Shown one piece after another: positions 47,861 through 60,273 of a stretch of 64,000 nucleotides of DNA. The stretch is from assembly GCA_013397075.1 (NCBI GenBank), contig VWZS01006721.1, positions 952,119-1,016,118 of the forward strand, read 5' to 3'. Below the pieces are notes generated by a model that was not told where the DNA came from, made no database searches, and saw only the letters and a list, made by a program, of their open reading frames with translations. How positions within the stretch are numbered: position 1 is the first letter of the stretch; the number at the start of each line of letters is the position of its first letter. The translations under genes and the position numbers were made by a program. This DNA is from Rhabdornis inornatus (taxonomy: Eukaryota; Chordata; Aves; Passeriformes; Rhabdornithidae).

Positions 47861-50800
47861 TACTGTATTGGCCACGTACTTTTCTTTACCTCTTTCATAA
47901 GAAAAGGAAGATTTATTAATTTACTTTGGTATGTGAACATTTATATATAAATACATATAAACCTTTCCTCTGATATATACACTGGATAATATACAGACAA
48001 GCTGAACAAAATACAGATAAATTTTAACTTTAGAAAAATCTGGCAGAAGGAAAAAAAAAGCCCAACACTTGGGACATAAAGAGCCCCCTGGACTCTACCT
48101 TGTCAGCAGCAACCTTGGACTAGTTTCATAGAGCAAAATGAAATACCCATTAAGTGAAATATGACTGATACAGCTTTATGTATAGAATAAAAATACCAGG
48201 GAGAAACTTTATGTAATATACATCCTCATATATTTTGCCAAAATCCTGTAAAACAGAGATCCCTACCTAAAACAGGAGAATATTAACTTATGATGTGAAA
48301 AGAAAACTTAGGAGAGTCAAATGAAGCATGTCCGTGGATGTTCGTAGAGTCCTGTCCTTGGTCTTGGAGAAACACACTTTAGTAAGAGTTGGAAAAAAGC
48401 ACTGGAAACATTGTAGCACTTATAAATAAGATCCCAAAGATTCACACTGTTAACGAGACAAAAATATATAAATACTATATTAAAAGCCCCTGGACTGCTG
48501 GATATTTTAATGTGAATTATTCACCATGCATCATAATGCTGCTGAAGAGACTGTGTCCCTTTGGACAAAGCCCCTTTCAGGTGGAATAAATAAATGAAGT
48601 GCATTTATTAATCCCTAAATACTCACTACTAGTTTCTATACTTACCAACCTCCTACAACAAGGTTTGTGGGTCCTCATCCAAAAGCCTCCTGCAATTGTG
48701 GCACAGGCCCTGACTTCTTCCAGCATGGAGGGGACCCAACAGCCTCTGCACCCCCATCCCTGGTTTGCTGGTTCTATAGGGCCTCTTCCCCAAAGGTGTA
48801 AGAGAAGACAAGCTCCATGAAACATCAGAGGGAGAAGCGAGAACTCACCAGCAAACCAGGATGGCTGTGACAGCTGAGAGATCTCTGTCTGGAGGAGCAA
48901 GACAGGAATGCAAAGGTGTGCGTGTGTTTTGTTGCCCAGAGTTCACTCCAGCCCTTTCCAGGCTTGCCAAGTGTCCTCTGGTGCTGGCATTGCAAAACTC
49001 TTTGCATTCAAAAGTCTTGTTCATTTGGATGGGAAACTGCAGGCTCGGAGGAAGAACAGTTTCAGGGTAGGGCTGCAAATGCTCTGGCTAGACATGTGGA
49101 TCTACACGTCCCTGTCCAGAGAGGCACACAGCTGGAGCCAGCTGCAGCTCCCATAACGAGTGCTTCCAAACTCCAACTGCCTTTTTTACCTGGGCTTTTG
49201 ATTCAGGCGCCTTTCTACCTCGTAACAGGTTAAGGTTAAAGGCAAATGTTTTCAACATGTGGCTGTCAGGGCTCCAGGGACCAGAGACAGTGTATTTCAG
49301 TGCAATCTGGTTTTGCAAGGGGAAGGAGCCAGCAAGATTAAAAGGCTCCAGACTCAGCAATCGGAGAAACCCACACACCACTTGTTCTCCCCGTCCTGGG
49401 CTGTGGCTGGTCACAGTTACGTAAGGTGTTCAGAAAAGCATCAAATGTCCCTGGCAAAAGCAAGAAGGCAACATGACAGATCCCCAAATGTATGGCTTCA
49501 CACTGATTCCCCTGGCTGATGGTATACAGTACCTCTGGCAGCATAGAAAGTAGTAATTTACATTTCCAAATGCACAAAAGCTTTTGCAATGCATTCAAAC
49601 AACAGCATGATATTGTAAAGCAGGGAGAGAAAAGCTTCTAGAGGAGATAATATATTTGTGACCAGCTGAGCTATGTGACCTGAAGTGTTGATTACCCTTA
49701 TCCTGAACAGCTCATATGTGTTATTAACACTTACTGCCACATCCAGCTCTCTTCTAATTGCAAATATGGATGTGTTTTGGTGACCTTCTGAATGTGCTTC
49801 CATTGTATGTATCACAAATATATATTTTCCCTCTGTTAATTTAAGACTTAATGCTTTTGAATTTCAGTAATTACTCAGTTTATGTTGGGGCACCATATTC
49901 TTCAGACAAGTTTCAATGAGAAGCTTGGATTTAGCTCATTGAATAATATTAAAAGAAAGGGTCTAATTAGAGTCTGATTACCCCTCCAGTTACACGACAT
50001 ACCACTGCAAAACTGTCTACGCAAAGTACTGATAGAATTTTCTTTTTTAATTTTGCAGTTACAATTTTTCATCTCTGTAATGCCTGCGCTACAGAATTTA
50101 AGTACTGATGACAGCACAGCATGCACCTTACTTTCCTACACAGATCTAAGGGAAAATAAAAACAAAAAAAAAAAAAACAAACCAAACCAGACATACACAG
50201 CTTTTACTCTTATAGCGAGGTCTTCCATTACTGCTGTCACTGCATGGGTGGAGAACAAGAGTATTTCACCTTGATTCCATACAGTGGTTGCTAGTGCCAT
50301 TGACTTATTGACTTCAACAGTGCCAGAAGCCAAAAGGAAATCAAGGACCACTTGCTGTGTCTGAGGGGAGTTACTAACAAGACTTTCCACATAGACTGTT
50401 TTTCTCATGAATCCTCAGATGGAAGGAAAACTGAGAACAACGTGCAATCATGAGCCACTACAGCCTGTCCCCAAGCAGACTCCTGCCACCCGTTCAGAGA
50501 AATCGCACAAAAGCATTAATTAAATGTTCTTAGTATTGCTGTGTCGAGGCTCTGAAAACACACTCTGGCACAATTAACACTTGAACAACATTAACTGCTC
50601 ATTTTCTTACCGCCACATTGAATTGCACTCAACTATTTAATGCACAAGCACACAGTGGCAGAGCCATATAGAGAGCTGTCTCCCTGGCACTGCTTCCAAC
50701 CCACACAACAGCAGCATAAAACTCCTGGAAAAAAAATATGTGAGTAGGGGAATGTTAAAAGGCAATTGTAAAAGTAGTGCAAAAATTTGTGCCATGTACT

Positions 50801-51370
50801 TTGCTAGTTGTTTGTTTCTTTTTTTTTTCCCAAGGCAGATGTTTAATAGTGGAATAAGTGACATCCACTCCCTGCTCCTGTCCTTCACAGATCTGATTGA
50901 TTTAATATACTCAGACTAATAATTAGTGCACCCAGTGCTAAACACATAGTTAAGGACACAACAGAAGGACTAAAAAACCCAGATTTTTGAGGCTGACCTT
51001 AGCAGCACAAGCTGCAGCTTCTCAGCCATGCTGAGAGTGTTCTTCATGCCAGATGTGGCTGCTGCACCTTGCACCCACAATCAAGTTGACCACATGCATT
51101 GGCATGTGAAGCTGAAAAGCAATTTATGTGTTTCTCTCTAACACACAGCCCCATCTGTGGGTCCTAGGTTGAACAGGGATATGTTTGAGAAGCTGCAAAT
51201 CTACCAAGGCACCCCAAAGCACGCCCATGTAGAGCCTGCTCACAGGTGAAGGTGCTCTTCTTTTTGAAGGTGTGGTTGAGTCCTGGAACCACAGTGAAAA
51301 AAAACAAGAGACACATTCAAAATTCAGGGCAGCAGCAGATCTGAAATAAATATACCTAAACCCAGAGAAC

Positions 51371-51500
51371 GAAAATCACAGAATCACAAAATGGTTTTGG
51401 TTGGAAGGGATCTTCAAGATCTCCCAGTTCCAACCACCCAGCAATGGGCAGAGACACATTCCACTGTGCCTGGTTGCTCAAAGCCTCATTAAAATATGAA
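51371..51500 (-). mobile_element. CR1 LINE, short 3' fragment
   Basis: The plus strand reads AATCACAGAATCACAAAATGG, then TTTTGGTTGGAAGGGATCTTC, then AGTTCCAACCACCCAGCAATG and a degraded ATTCCACTGTGCCTGGTTGC block. The tandem CACAGAAT/CACAAAAT unit is the typical CR1 3' terminal octamer in reverse complement. Only about 125 bp remain, so the copy is strongly 5'-truncated. Confidence 0.9.
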
Positions 51501-54500
51501 AATACTTAAAAAAAAATTAATTTGCATTTCAAACCCACTCAACCCGCCATGTATGGTTTACTAGAAGAAAAGCTAAGAGAGCTAGCTTGGCGTTTATATG
51601 ACATGTTCTGGCAACCTGAAGTTCAACATGCTGCAGAAGTACCCATCTCTGCTTCTTTTTCTTCTCCCCACACATAATTGAAGTGACAGAAGAGACCACA
51701 CAGCCAAGTTCAGCGCTCACTCTGTGCAGCATAGACACAAAACAAAGTACATGGCGCCATTTCTCTCATCTACCCACTCCTAGGAAAGCCTGGGGTCCCA
51801 TTGCAGGGCAGGTGGGCGGTCACCAGACCCCAAATGCCTCAATAACGGGAACACACCCACATCCACTGCAGCAAGCTCTAGCCAGCAGAAAGCCAGGTGA
51901 TATTTTGCCTCTTGGGAAAAGAAACCAAACAGCAATACAATGATCTTCGGGTTCACTCCCTCCATTGCAACTATCCTCTCTACAGAAGTGACCAGCCTTT
52001 GTCCTCAACCTCCACATGAAGCTGTCCCCAAGTCACAACTAAACTCCAGTCCTGTCAGTCCCAGTGAAACACTCATTTTCTGAGTTTTTAATGTAAAAAG
52101 TTTGAACTTGCAACAGGGGAAAACCTCTTGAGTCTTGGCTCAGGAGCAAGCACAAAGAATGGAAGAATCAGGTTTTCTAAGACTATTTTACAAATACATA
52201 CTACTATTGCTATTTTTCCATTTTTTGCCGCCAAGTCTTTCTTTACTTTGATTTTTTTTTTTTCCTCAGTATGACGAGTTTTCTAGAACACATTTAAATG
52301 GAGAACAGACCCCATTAACATTGCCGGAATTTTCAGTTAAAGAGCAACCTGACACTTGAATGTAAAGCACTTAGACTTTCATTCCCCAGCCAGAGGAATG
52401 AAGAAATTATTCTTATCAAGTATATCACCATGAATTAGCTTTCCTGTGGCTGACAATTACTCTTATGAAAGAACATTCAACCTCGAGCCTCTCCGATGGA
52501 GTTCTCCACCAGACAAAAATTATTCTACAAGCTAAACTGTAAAGTTTGTTTAGGTTTAAACTATTACAGTGGTGAGAGTAACTTAGTTTGTAACATTATT
52601 TTAAGGTCTCAGTAAACAGAGCACTTCCTTATTCTTGGCTGTATATAGCTATGTATGAACATTAGACTCTCACCTATAATGCTGGGAAAAAATTGTCTGG
52701 ATTTGTTGCACAGGACCCATGCCTGCCTTTCACAGCAAATGAAGAGTTAATCCTTTATTTAATAAAAGGGAAGAACAATCTGACTTAACTTCCAGATTGC
52801 ATTTTTCATATACTGTCCAAGCACCAGTAAACAAAGGTGCTCTACAAGTATTTTACATCTACAAGTGCTACAATGGCTTCATGTAACACATTCCCAAAAT
52901 TATCGCTTCCTAATTAATTCTGCTGTGAAGTACAAAGATTGGAAATGTCAATAATCTATGCTTTCATGAACCACAACCTAAATTAGATCCTTAAATATGG
53001 TATCTATAGATCTGCAGAAATCAAAGCTGTCATTTCTCATAAGTGGATTTTTTTTCCTCCTTAGATTTCCATTCATCTGATAAATTTGTGAAACCTTTCA
53101 AACCATTAATTTGGGCTCTCTTAAAATGTCAGTGCTTTCAGTCTGCTTTTTAATACATAATAACTAAATGTAATAGATGTTCACTAAAATAAAACTAAGG
53201 ATTATTAATGTTAAAACAACTGTCAGTGTAACTTAAAGTCACCAGGACCCAGGAAACCACTAATATACATTAAGTCTTGTCCACCAGAGGTTTCTGTGAG
53301 ATGAAAAAAGTTATGGCTTCCTACAAAATTGCCTTGTGTATTATAGATCAAACTTCAGGCTGTTTTGGGAGAAAGCCATCATTTTGTTAAGACATTCATA
53401 TAATGCATGACAGGCATCAGAGGCCCAAGCTCTCACATGGACTCTCCCACAAAACCCAAGTAATAACAAATGCTTTTCCATGGCACTGTCCCCTTGAGGC
53501 AAATTTTCAAGGAGCTTAAATGTCCTTACCTCATTTCCTAATTTTAGGTACTAAAGCACATGCACAAAAAAAAATATGCCTTTAAATATTTTGTAAAGGG
53601 AGAACCAAAAATCTGTCCTACAGAAAGCAAATGAAATGTGAGGATTCTGAGTTTTGGGATTAAACAGATCCATGCTGTGTGCCTGGCACTGCAAGAGGAG
53701 CAAACAGTGAGCTGGTTCTCAATGATTTTGCAAACATTTGGATTTCCTGAAATCCTGTGAATAATTTCTATTCTTTTTTTGCCTCTCTCCTCTCATTATT
53801 ATTCCAGGTGGCAGTCAGAGTGACTGGCTTCTCTGAAGAAGCAGACATTTAATCAGCTTCAGTAGATACTGAATGTGATTGTGCTGCACTTCTAAATGTA
53901 TTATTCCAAGAGATAAATATTTTTTTCTCGAGTAAAGATAATTCACTTAAGATATAATGAGTCCTGAAATATACTGCACTGGAAAGAAAAGAAGCAGCAG
54001 GAATTGTTATATTCAAAGTTCATCTTCAGAAAGAATATCTGATTTTGTAATGGGTATAAATCTCTTTTGTAGATGAGATTTTATGTTTAGAGCACCATTT
54101 CAAAGATAAAGCGACCTGAAAAACAAATTCATCCCTGAATTTGGGAAACAAAAAAGTTGTTTATGCTATTCCAAGTGTTCGTCAGAGCACTGGCCACCAC
54201 TCACTACCCTCACAAATAGAAAAGTTGCTCTCAACTTGTTGTGCACCAGAATTTTCCTCTTAAATTCACCAATTAAAAAAGAAGCAGCAAGATGAGTGAG
54301 CATGATGGGGGGGGAGGGGGGAAGGACTGTACAAATACTGTGCAAAATTCAATTAAGGCTACAGGTCATTCAGCCAAACTTTCCCTGGCAGCTGGCCTCA
54401 TATTGTTTCCAACACAACAGCAGATGAGTGAGATCCCATTAAATCACAGCAGAATCAGCCACCTGGACATCATTCTCCCATAACAAAAAAAAAAGAAAAA

Positions 54501-56531
54501 AAAAGTAAAAGAAGTGAAAGCACAGATCCAGAAAGGGAGGTAAGCACTGCAGGGCTGACTCTGCAGCACTTGTTCTGTGGCTGGCTCCTGCTGCCAATGA
54601 AGAGCCTGATGCTGAGCACCCATCAAACTCTTGCAACACAGACCTGCAGCGAAAGACAAACGAGATGTGGAGATCTAGTCTCCCCAACAGAGACATGAAT
54701 TAAAGTTCATCCAGGCTGCAAGCTTCTTTACAAAATGGGAGAGAGGCATTACTGTGCATCTGTGCATTACTTACAGCTCCAAGCCTAAACAAGTTTAAAA
54801 AAAAAAACAACAACAAAAAAAGAAAGTAAATAAAATAGCTGAGCTTTTCCCCAGAACATTTCTTTAATACTGCCCTTCTGAAAAGGGTCTGGAGGCAAAC
54901 TGAGTACCTACCAAGATGCTGCTCCCCTCCATCAAGAAAGGCTTCTGTGCACATGGAGATGAACCAAGAGGTGCTCACAGCAGGGTTGGGTGCTCCAGGG
55001 CTGCTAAGTGTGGTTTTTGAGGGCAGGAACATATACCTAATTCCCAGTGCTGCCAGCTCAGCCCAGGAGTGCTCAGAGATGGTGTATGGAGAGACAAACT
55101 GACAGAGTGCTTAAAGATCCACAACAAAACAGGTGTTTGGGGAAAAAAATAACTTTGTCTGGTAGAAACAAATCCCAGAGAGCTCTTGCAAACAAGTTTG
55201 ATTCTAGGTCTTACTCCCCTTGCTCGTTCAGCCTTTGCAACTGGGTCAGGTAAACAGACCTGGATAACCACCCCACTTGTTCCTCCTTTTGGGATTTCAT
55301 ATGCGCAGGAATATCACATAGCATATCTAGGCAAATGCAGCTAACTAGGAATAATTACTATTTGCATGGCTTTATAAAATATATTTCTTGCCTCCTTACC
55401 TGTCTTTAAAATGAAAGAAATTCTCAAGTCACTTAAAGATTTGTCCTCATCCAGGAATGAGCTAAATCTGGGATGTCAAAAGCCTGACAGAGCCATGGAG
55501 GCAAACATTAGATGTCTTGCCTTAAGCAATAGGTGGGAAAGAAAAAATGTCTTAGGTGGGGGAGCACTGAATTAAAGCTCCGTGTCTTTCAGTCCGATCT
55601 CTCTCCAAAGAGGAATAAACTGTTTGTCACCCTGCCAGCTATGAGACTAGCTATAAAATAATAGATTCCACAGGCCCAAATGAGGCTAATCATGATTGCC
55701 AAGGCATGTCTGAGCTGTGAGAAGTGAGTGAAATCTGATGCTCTTCAGAGAAAACATTTATTGAAAAGCTCTTTGCTCTGCAATAAGCCTTGGCAGTTCT
55801 CTCATGTCTTGGAGTATCTACCATATTTCTCGTTTGATTGCAAGGCATATTGCTGACAGCAGCTGCTATGGCTGAGTTTCCTTTAATAACGCTTTGGTAG
55901 GTAAAACACCGCTTCATTTTAGCTATTGAGAGAACGGTCAGGAAGGATTTTGTATCAATTGCCTCTGTCAATAGTACTTATTCTTCAGTGTCTCCAACTG
56001 GATGCTGTAGTAAAATGCCCATCAAAATCAGAAAAGGATTTCCACAAAGACAAATGAAGTGACACGTTTGTTTTCCCCTCCATGAATTGGCAAAACATCC
56101 ACAAAGTAACTGGAGAGGTGGGATTTTACTGCAACCTCTTTGGAGAGCAAGTGAAGAGCAGGGGAAGGAGATGTTAAGACTTCAGACTGGTCCTTTGGAA
56201 CAGATCTTACAATCTGGTGTAAATTTTAACAACATCTGCTATTTAAAAAGAGAAGAAGAAAAAAGGAAGCAAGGCGTGCCTTCTAGCATTTTTAGGCTAA
56301 AGTAATTAACACCAGTGTACTTTATGTGTGTGTGTGAGCACATATGTGCACATATGCAGAGGAGTGGCTTCCAACATTTTAAGATTTAAATCATTAACCC
56401 AAGCATGTGTCACACACACATACGCTCACATGTACAATGCAAAGATACTGGCACAGCTCACACTTCGAGGCACATTCTTAAAACCCTCTATAAGAAATGA
56501 TTCTGACACATCCCATCTACAGACTGCTAAA

Positions 56532-56589
56532 GCAAGTATTGCAGGAAAATGCTTGGGAGGAAATTCCTGCAAGTATTGCAGGAAAATGC
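56532..56589 (+). repeat. 21-bp direct repeat, period 37 bp
   Basis: A 21-bp unit beginning GCAAGTATTGCAGG occurs exactly twice (56532-56552 and 56569-56589) with 16 bp between. It looks like a local tandem duplication with diverged spacer. Confidence 0.9.
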
Positions 56590-59049
56590 CTTCACTTCAT
56601 CTTCTGCTTTGTTTCAGCCCTCTGTACTCTGAGTAACCAAGCCTTAGCTGAGAGGCAGGATGTTCCAGAGGAGATCATGTGCCGATGAATTGTGAAAGGC
56701 TCCCGTGCCTTTTCCCCAGCTCATGCTCCAGATGTGCAGGGGGATGGGAGGGATCCTGTGCACGCCTTCGCAGACAGGCACCTTGAGAGGTAGGGAGAAG
56801 AAGGTAACACTGAACGCCAGGGTATCCCCCCTAATATAGAACTAAGAAGGATGACATTGTATTTTATGCTTATTTGTAATGAATAAAGTGCTGATATAAA
56901 GGAGGAACGTAGCTGGAATGAACTACCACTTTAAAGGAATACATCTGAGACCTTTAACTTCCACAGGTATATTCAGTGAAGTAAAAATATTATTCTGCTT
57001 GGGAGAACCACAAATTACAGCAATAAAATATATGCAGTGAATATGTAGAAATTTCATACTATTTGCAATGAGCTGAATATTAGGCACTGCCAAGACCTAT
57101 CATTTCACAAAAAAAAGAGACTATTTTATTTCTAATTTAAAGCATAAGAATTCATGAAGGTTGAGGGAAGTCATTTGTGTGCTTTTGCAACAGCTTAACT
57201 TCTAATGTGTTATATATTCAAAAATTGGGATCATTGAGGCCCTTGCACATTATTGGAACGGTCAATGTGTGGTGCCCTCTCTATTTCATAGCCAATGCAG
57301 CTATTTCCCCATGGCATCAACAGATACAAAAAAAAAGTAAAAAAAAAAATCTTGTAAAATGAAAAAAAAAAAAGTGACAATGAAACACACTCATTTTGGT
57401 ATGAGATAATTCAATAAATCTGTCTACTTTGCTAAGGCTTAGTCTTTATGTAAAACAACACTTACTTATCTTGCTAGATTCAGAATAAAAAAAGAATTAA
57501 GGGTGAGGTTCAGTTTTCAGTCCAGCTTTTAGTAATTTGAAAATAGGAAACAGCATTAAAAGGGATCCTTAAGAGATCTAGGGAACAGAGCCAGATGCCA
57601 AGGCTTTGCCCGCTTGACATAAAAATGCCCTTTTCTCTCTTGAAATCTCTTTTGGATAATTTAGATGACGCAAAACCTCAAAAAACAGATTATCACATTG
57701 CCAGAAGTTCCCAGAGGGGCATCAGTGGGGCCATGCTGATACAGTGACGCAGAGGACTTGGCCCTTTCCTTTCACTGCAGCCAGTTCTCTTCTGCATTCA
57801 GGAGGACTCATCTAACAAGTCTGATGAGATTATGCCATGGCCTGAACCCACAAACAGCACAAGCACAGCTTACAGCATCTCCTGGGAGAGAAGATTCAGC
57901 TTCCCACCAAATTCCTAAACAACTTTGGGGGTGGGAGGGAAGGGCTTTTCAGAAGAGTTGGACGATACAGACATACAATAAGAAAGGCTGGTGAAAAGGG
58001 GCCAGAATTTGAAATGAAAAAGCTTAAGGTGCATCACCATTAAGACCAGTATGAAAACATAACCTAGAAGGAATCTGTTGATACCCATCTCAACCATCAG
58101 CCACCACAGCTCATTACTAACCTGGTCTGCTTTTTCCATGTTTTTCCATGTGTTCTTGGCAGTGACAGCACATCACAAATTCATATCATGCTCAGGCCCA
58201 ACCCAACAAAGGTTTAATCAACTGTGTGGCCTCAGCAGGCTTGTGAAAGCCTGGGATGTTGTGCATCTCCCTCACAACCTGAGGACAAGAGCAGTACCTT
58301 CAGTGAGAAGCTCTGGGTACCCAACCCCATGGCCAGGAGCTCATGTGGAATCTTTCACAGATGCATATCTCTATAAAAATTTAAACAACTTTCAGTGCAT
58401 TACTATGTTCTCCTTGAGCTAATGCAATAAATAGGAAAAATAAGAAGATAGAAGCCCCATGACAGCTCTACCTGGGTTTTCTGAGGTAGAAGACCTCATC
58501 TTTAGCTCCACAGATGTTAGCCTAAATTAGCAGAAGACCAATCCATTTTTTAAAAAGGGCTCTGATTTAAAGAAGCAGGTACTCAAACAGCAGTTTCACA
58601 AAAATGGTGGCCCATATCTTGGTTCAAGACCAATATTTGTGATAATAGCAGGTTGTGTGTGTGACCTGAGACACAGAGACAGGACAGAAGTGCACGGATT
58701 ACTTTGTCTGAGAGACTGCCCTTCTCTGAAAGCTGAAGGGGGAGTTGCTGGGAGCTGCTGCTGTCTCTCCTGCCACACTCAGAGAAAGGAAAAAAGATGG
58801 ATGGGACAGCTCTGGTGCTGCGTGTGTTTTCAAGCCATGGGGAACCTTCTGAGCAAGGCTACAGCATTGGTCTTGTCGTGGCCAACAGACAAGAAATGCA
58901 AGCAGGAAGCAGCCAGCTTTGCTGGCCCATGGATCTTTTAGTGGACCTGCCAGTTTGGAAAATACACCTTTGACTGATGGCTTCTGGACTCCCTATTCAA
59001 TGCAAAGAGTAATTACACAGCTCCTCCCTTCAAACCACACTTGAGCAAG

Positions 59050-59180
59050 TAGTATTTCCATTTTATACATAAGGAGGCCAACACAAATGCCAATACCTTG
59101 AAACTCTGACAGAGCAAGAAGCAGTGGCCTGGGACAGCTGGCCAGGAGTTTAATTCACTGTCCATTAGCTTACAGCAATA
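59050..59180 (+). mobile_element. Possible ancient MIR/CORE-SINE-like fragment
   Basis: The stretch has CCATTTTATACATAAGGAGG near its start and later GAGCAAGAAGCAGTGG, CCAGGAGTTTAATTCACTG and CCATTAGCTTACAG. The order recalls the conserved MIR/amniote SINE consensus (CATTTTACAGATGAGGAAAC ... AGTGGCAGAGC ... CCAGGAGTC ... ACCACT). The similarity was judged by eye and is weak; chance resemblance is possible. Confidence 0.4.
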
Positions 59181-60253
59181 CTTAATTCACAATCTCTCCA
59201 GGAATATTATCACTTAAGTTTTCAGGATGACAAAAGGGGAAAAAGCAGGGATTTTAGCAGTTTGCTCCTAGTCATGCAATGAAGCCAGAGGAAAACTGGA
59301 CCAGGTGCTTGTGGCACAATTTGTAGTGAATTAAGCAAAAAGAAACTATGTTTGACATATGCACAGCTGTGCATGAACACAAGGAGAGGAGAAATATGTT
59401 CAATGAAAAACTAAGATGACAAGTCTGGTCCATCAGAGCTCTTTGGAGATCTGCATGTCCCACAATAAACCTCCATTTGCTAAACATGTCTTTTCTTCCT
59501 GAAGCACAAGTGGAGCCAGAGGAAAACATCCAAAATATGAACAGCAAGAGCACATTAAAATCCCTTTCTATTCTCTGTTTTGGGGGGTAAGACAGGGGTG
59601 GTGGTAAGAAAATTAAGTGTAAGTTAAAGAAAACAGAAAAACAAACAAAAAATACAAATGAATAAACAAAAAACAAAAAAACCCATAAAACACTACCTAA
59701 ATAGGTGTTTTAAAATCATCCATGGTTTCCATCCAAAGCCACATGCCCCTTTGGATCAGAACTGTAGTTCTGTCTCAGAAAAATTATCTCACTGCTTACA
59801 ATTCTGGTCATCTCTGAATGCATCACAACCAAATATAGAGGGAAAATAACAGCCAAAAGGAACAGGCCTCATTTTCCTAAAGAAAGGCATGAAACAATCA
59901 CTTCATTACTTACTCATTTACAAGAAAAAAAATGCTAATTTAAAAACTCCATACATATTCTCAACTTGTCATGCTGATTCCTTTAAGTGAAAGCCTTGTG
60001 AAATAAAAAGCATTTTGTTCATACTTGCCTAAAGTTAGAAAACTAATGAAAAGACTAGATGTAATGTAAAAAAATTCCTAGAACATTGGGGAAGAAAGCT
60101 GGCTTTTTCATGGATAGACCTTGTATTTTGTTCCTCTTAATCCTATTTAAAAAAAACATATAAGCAACACAGATATTGCCAAACTGCTTATGTGAATGCT
60201 CCCGTTTTGCATGCTAGAATTCATAATTTAGTCAAAATTGTGGATCAACAAGC

Positions 60254-60273
60254 CAGTGGAAATATTTCCACTG
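60254..60273. other. 20-bp perfect palindrome
   Basis: CAGTGGAAATATTTCCACTG equals its own reverse complement. It contains two inverted GGAAA cores. The flanks do not extend the symmetry. A dimeric transcription-factor site is possible, but no factor can be assigned from sequence alone. Confidence 0.9.
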
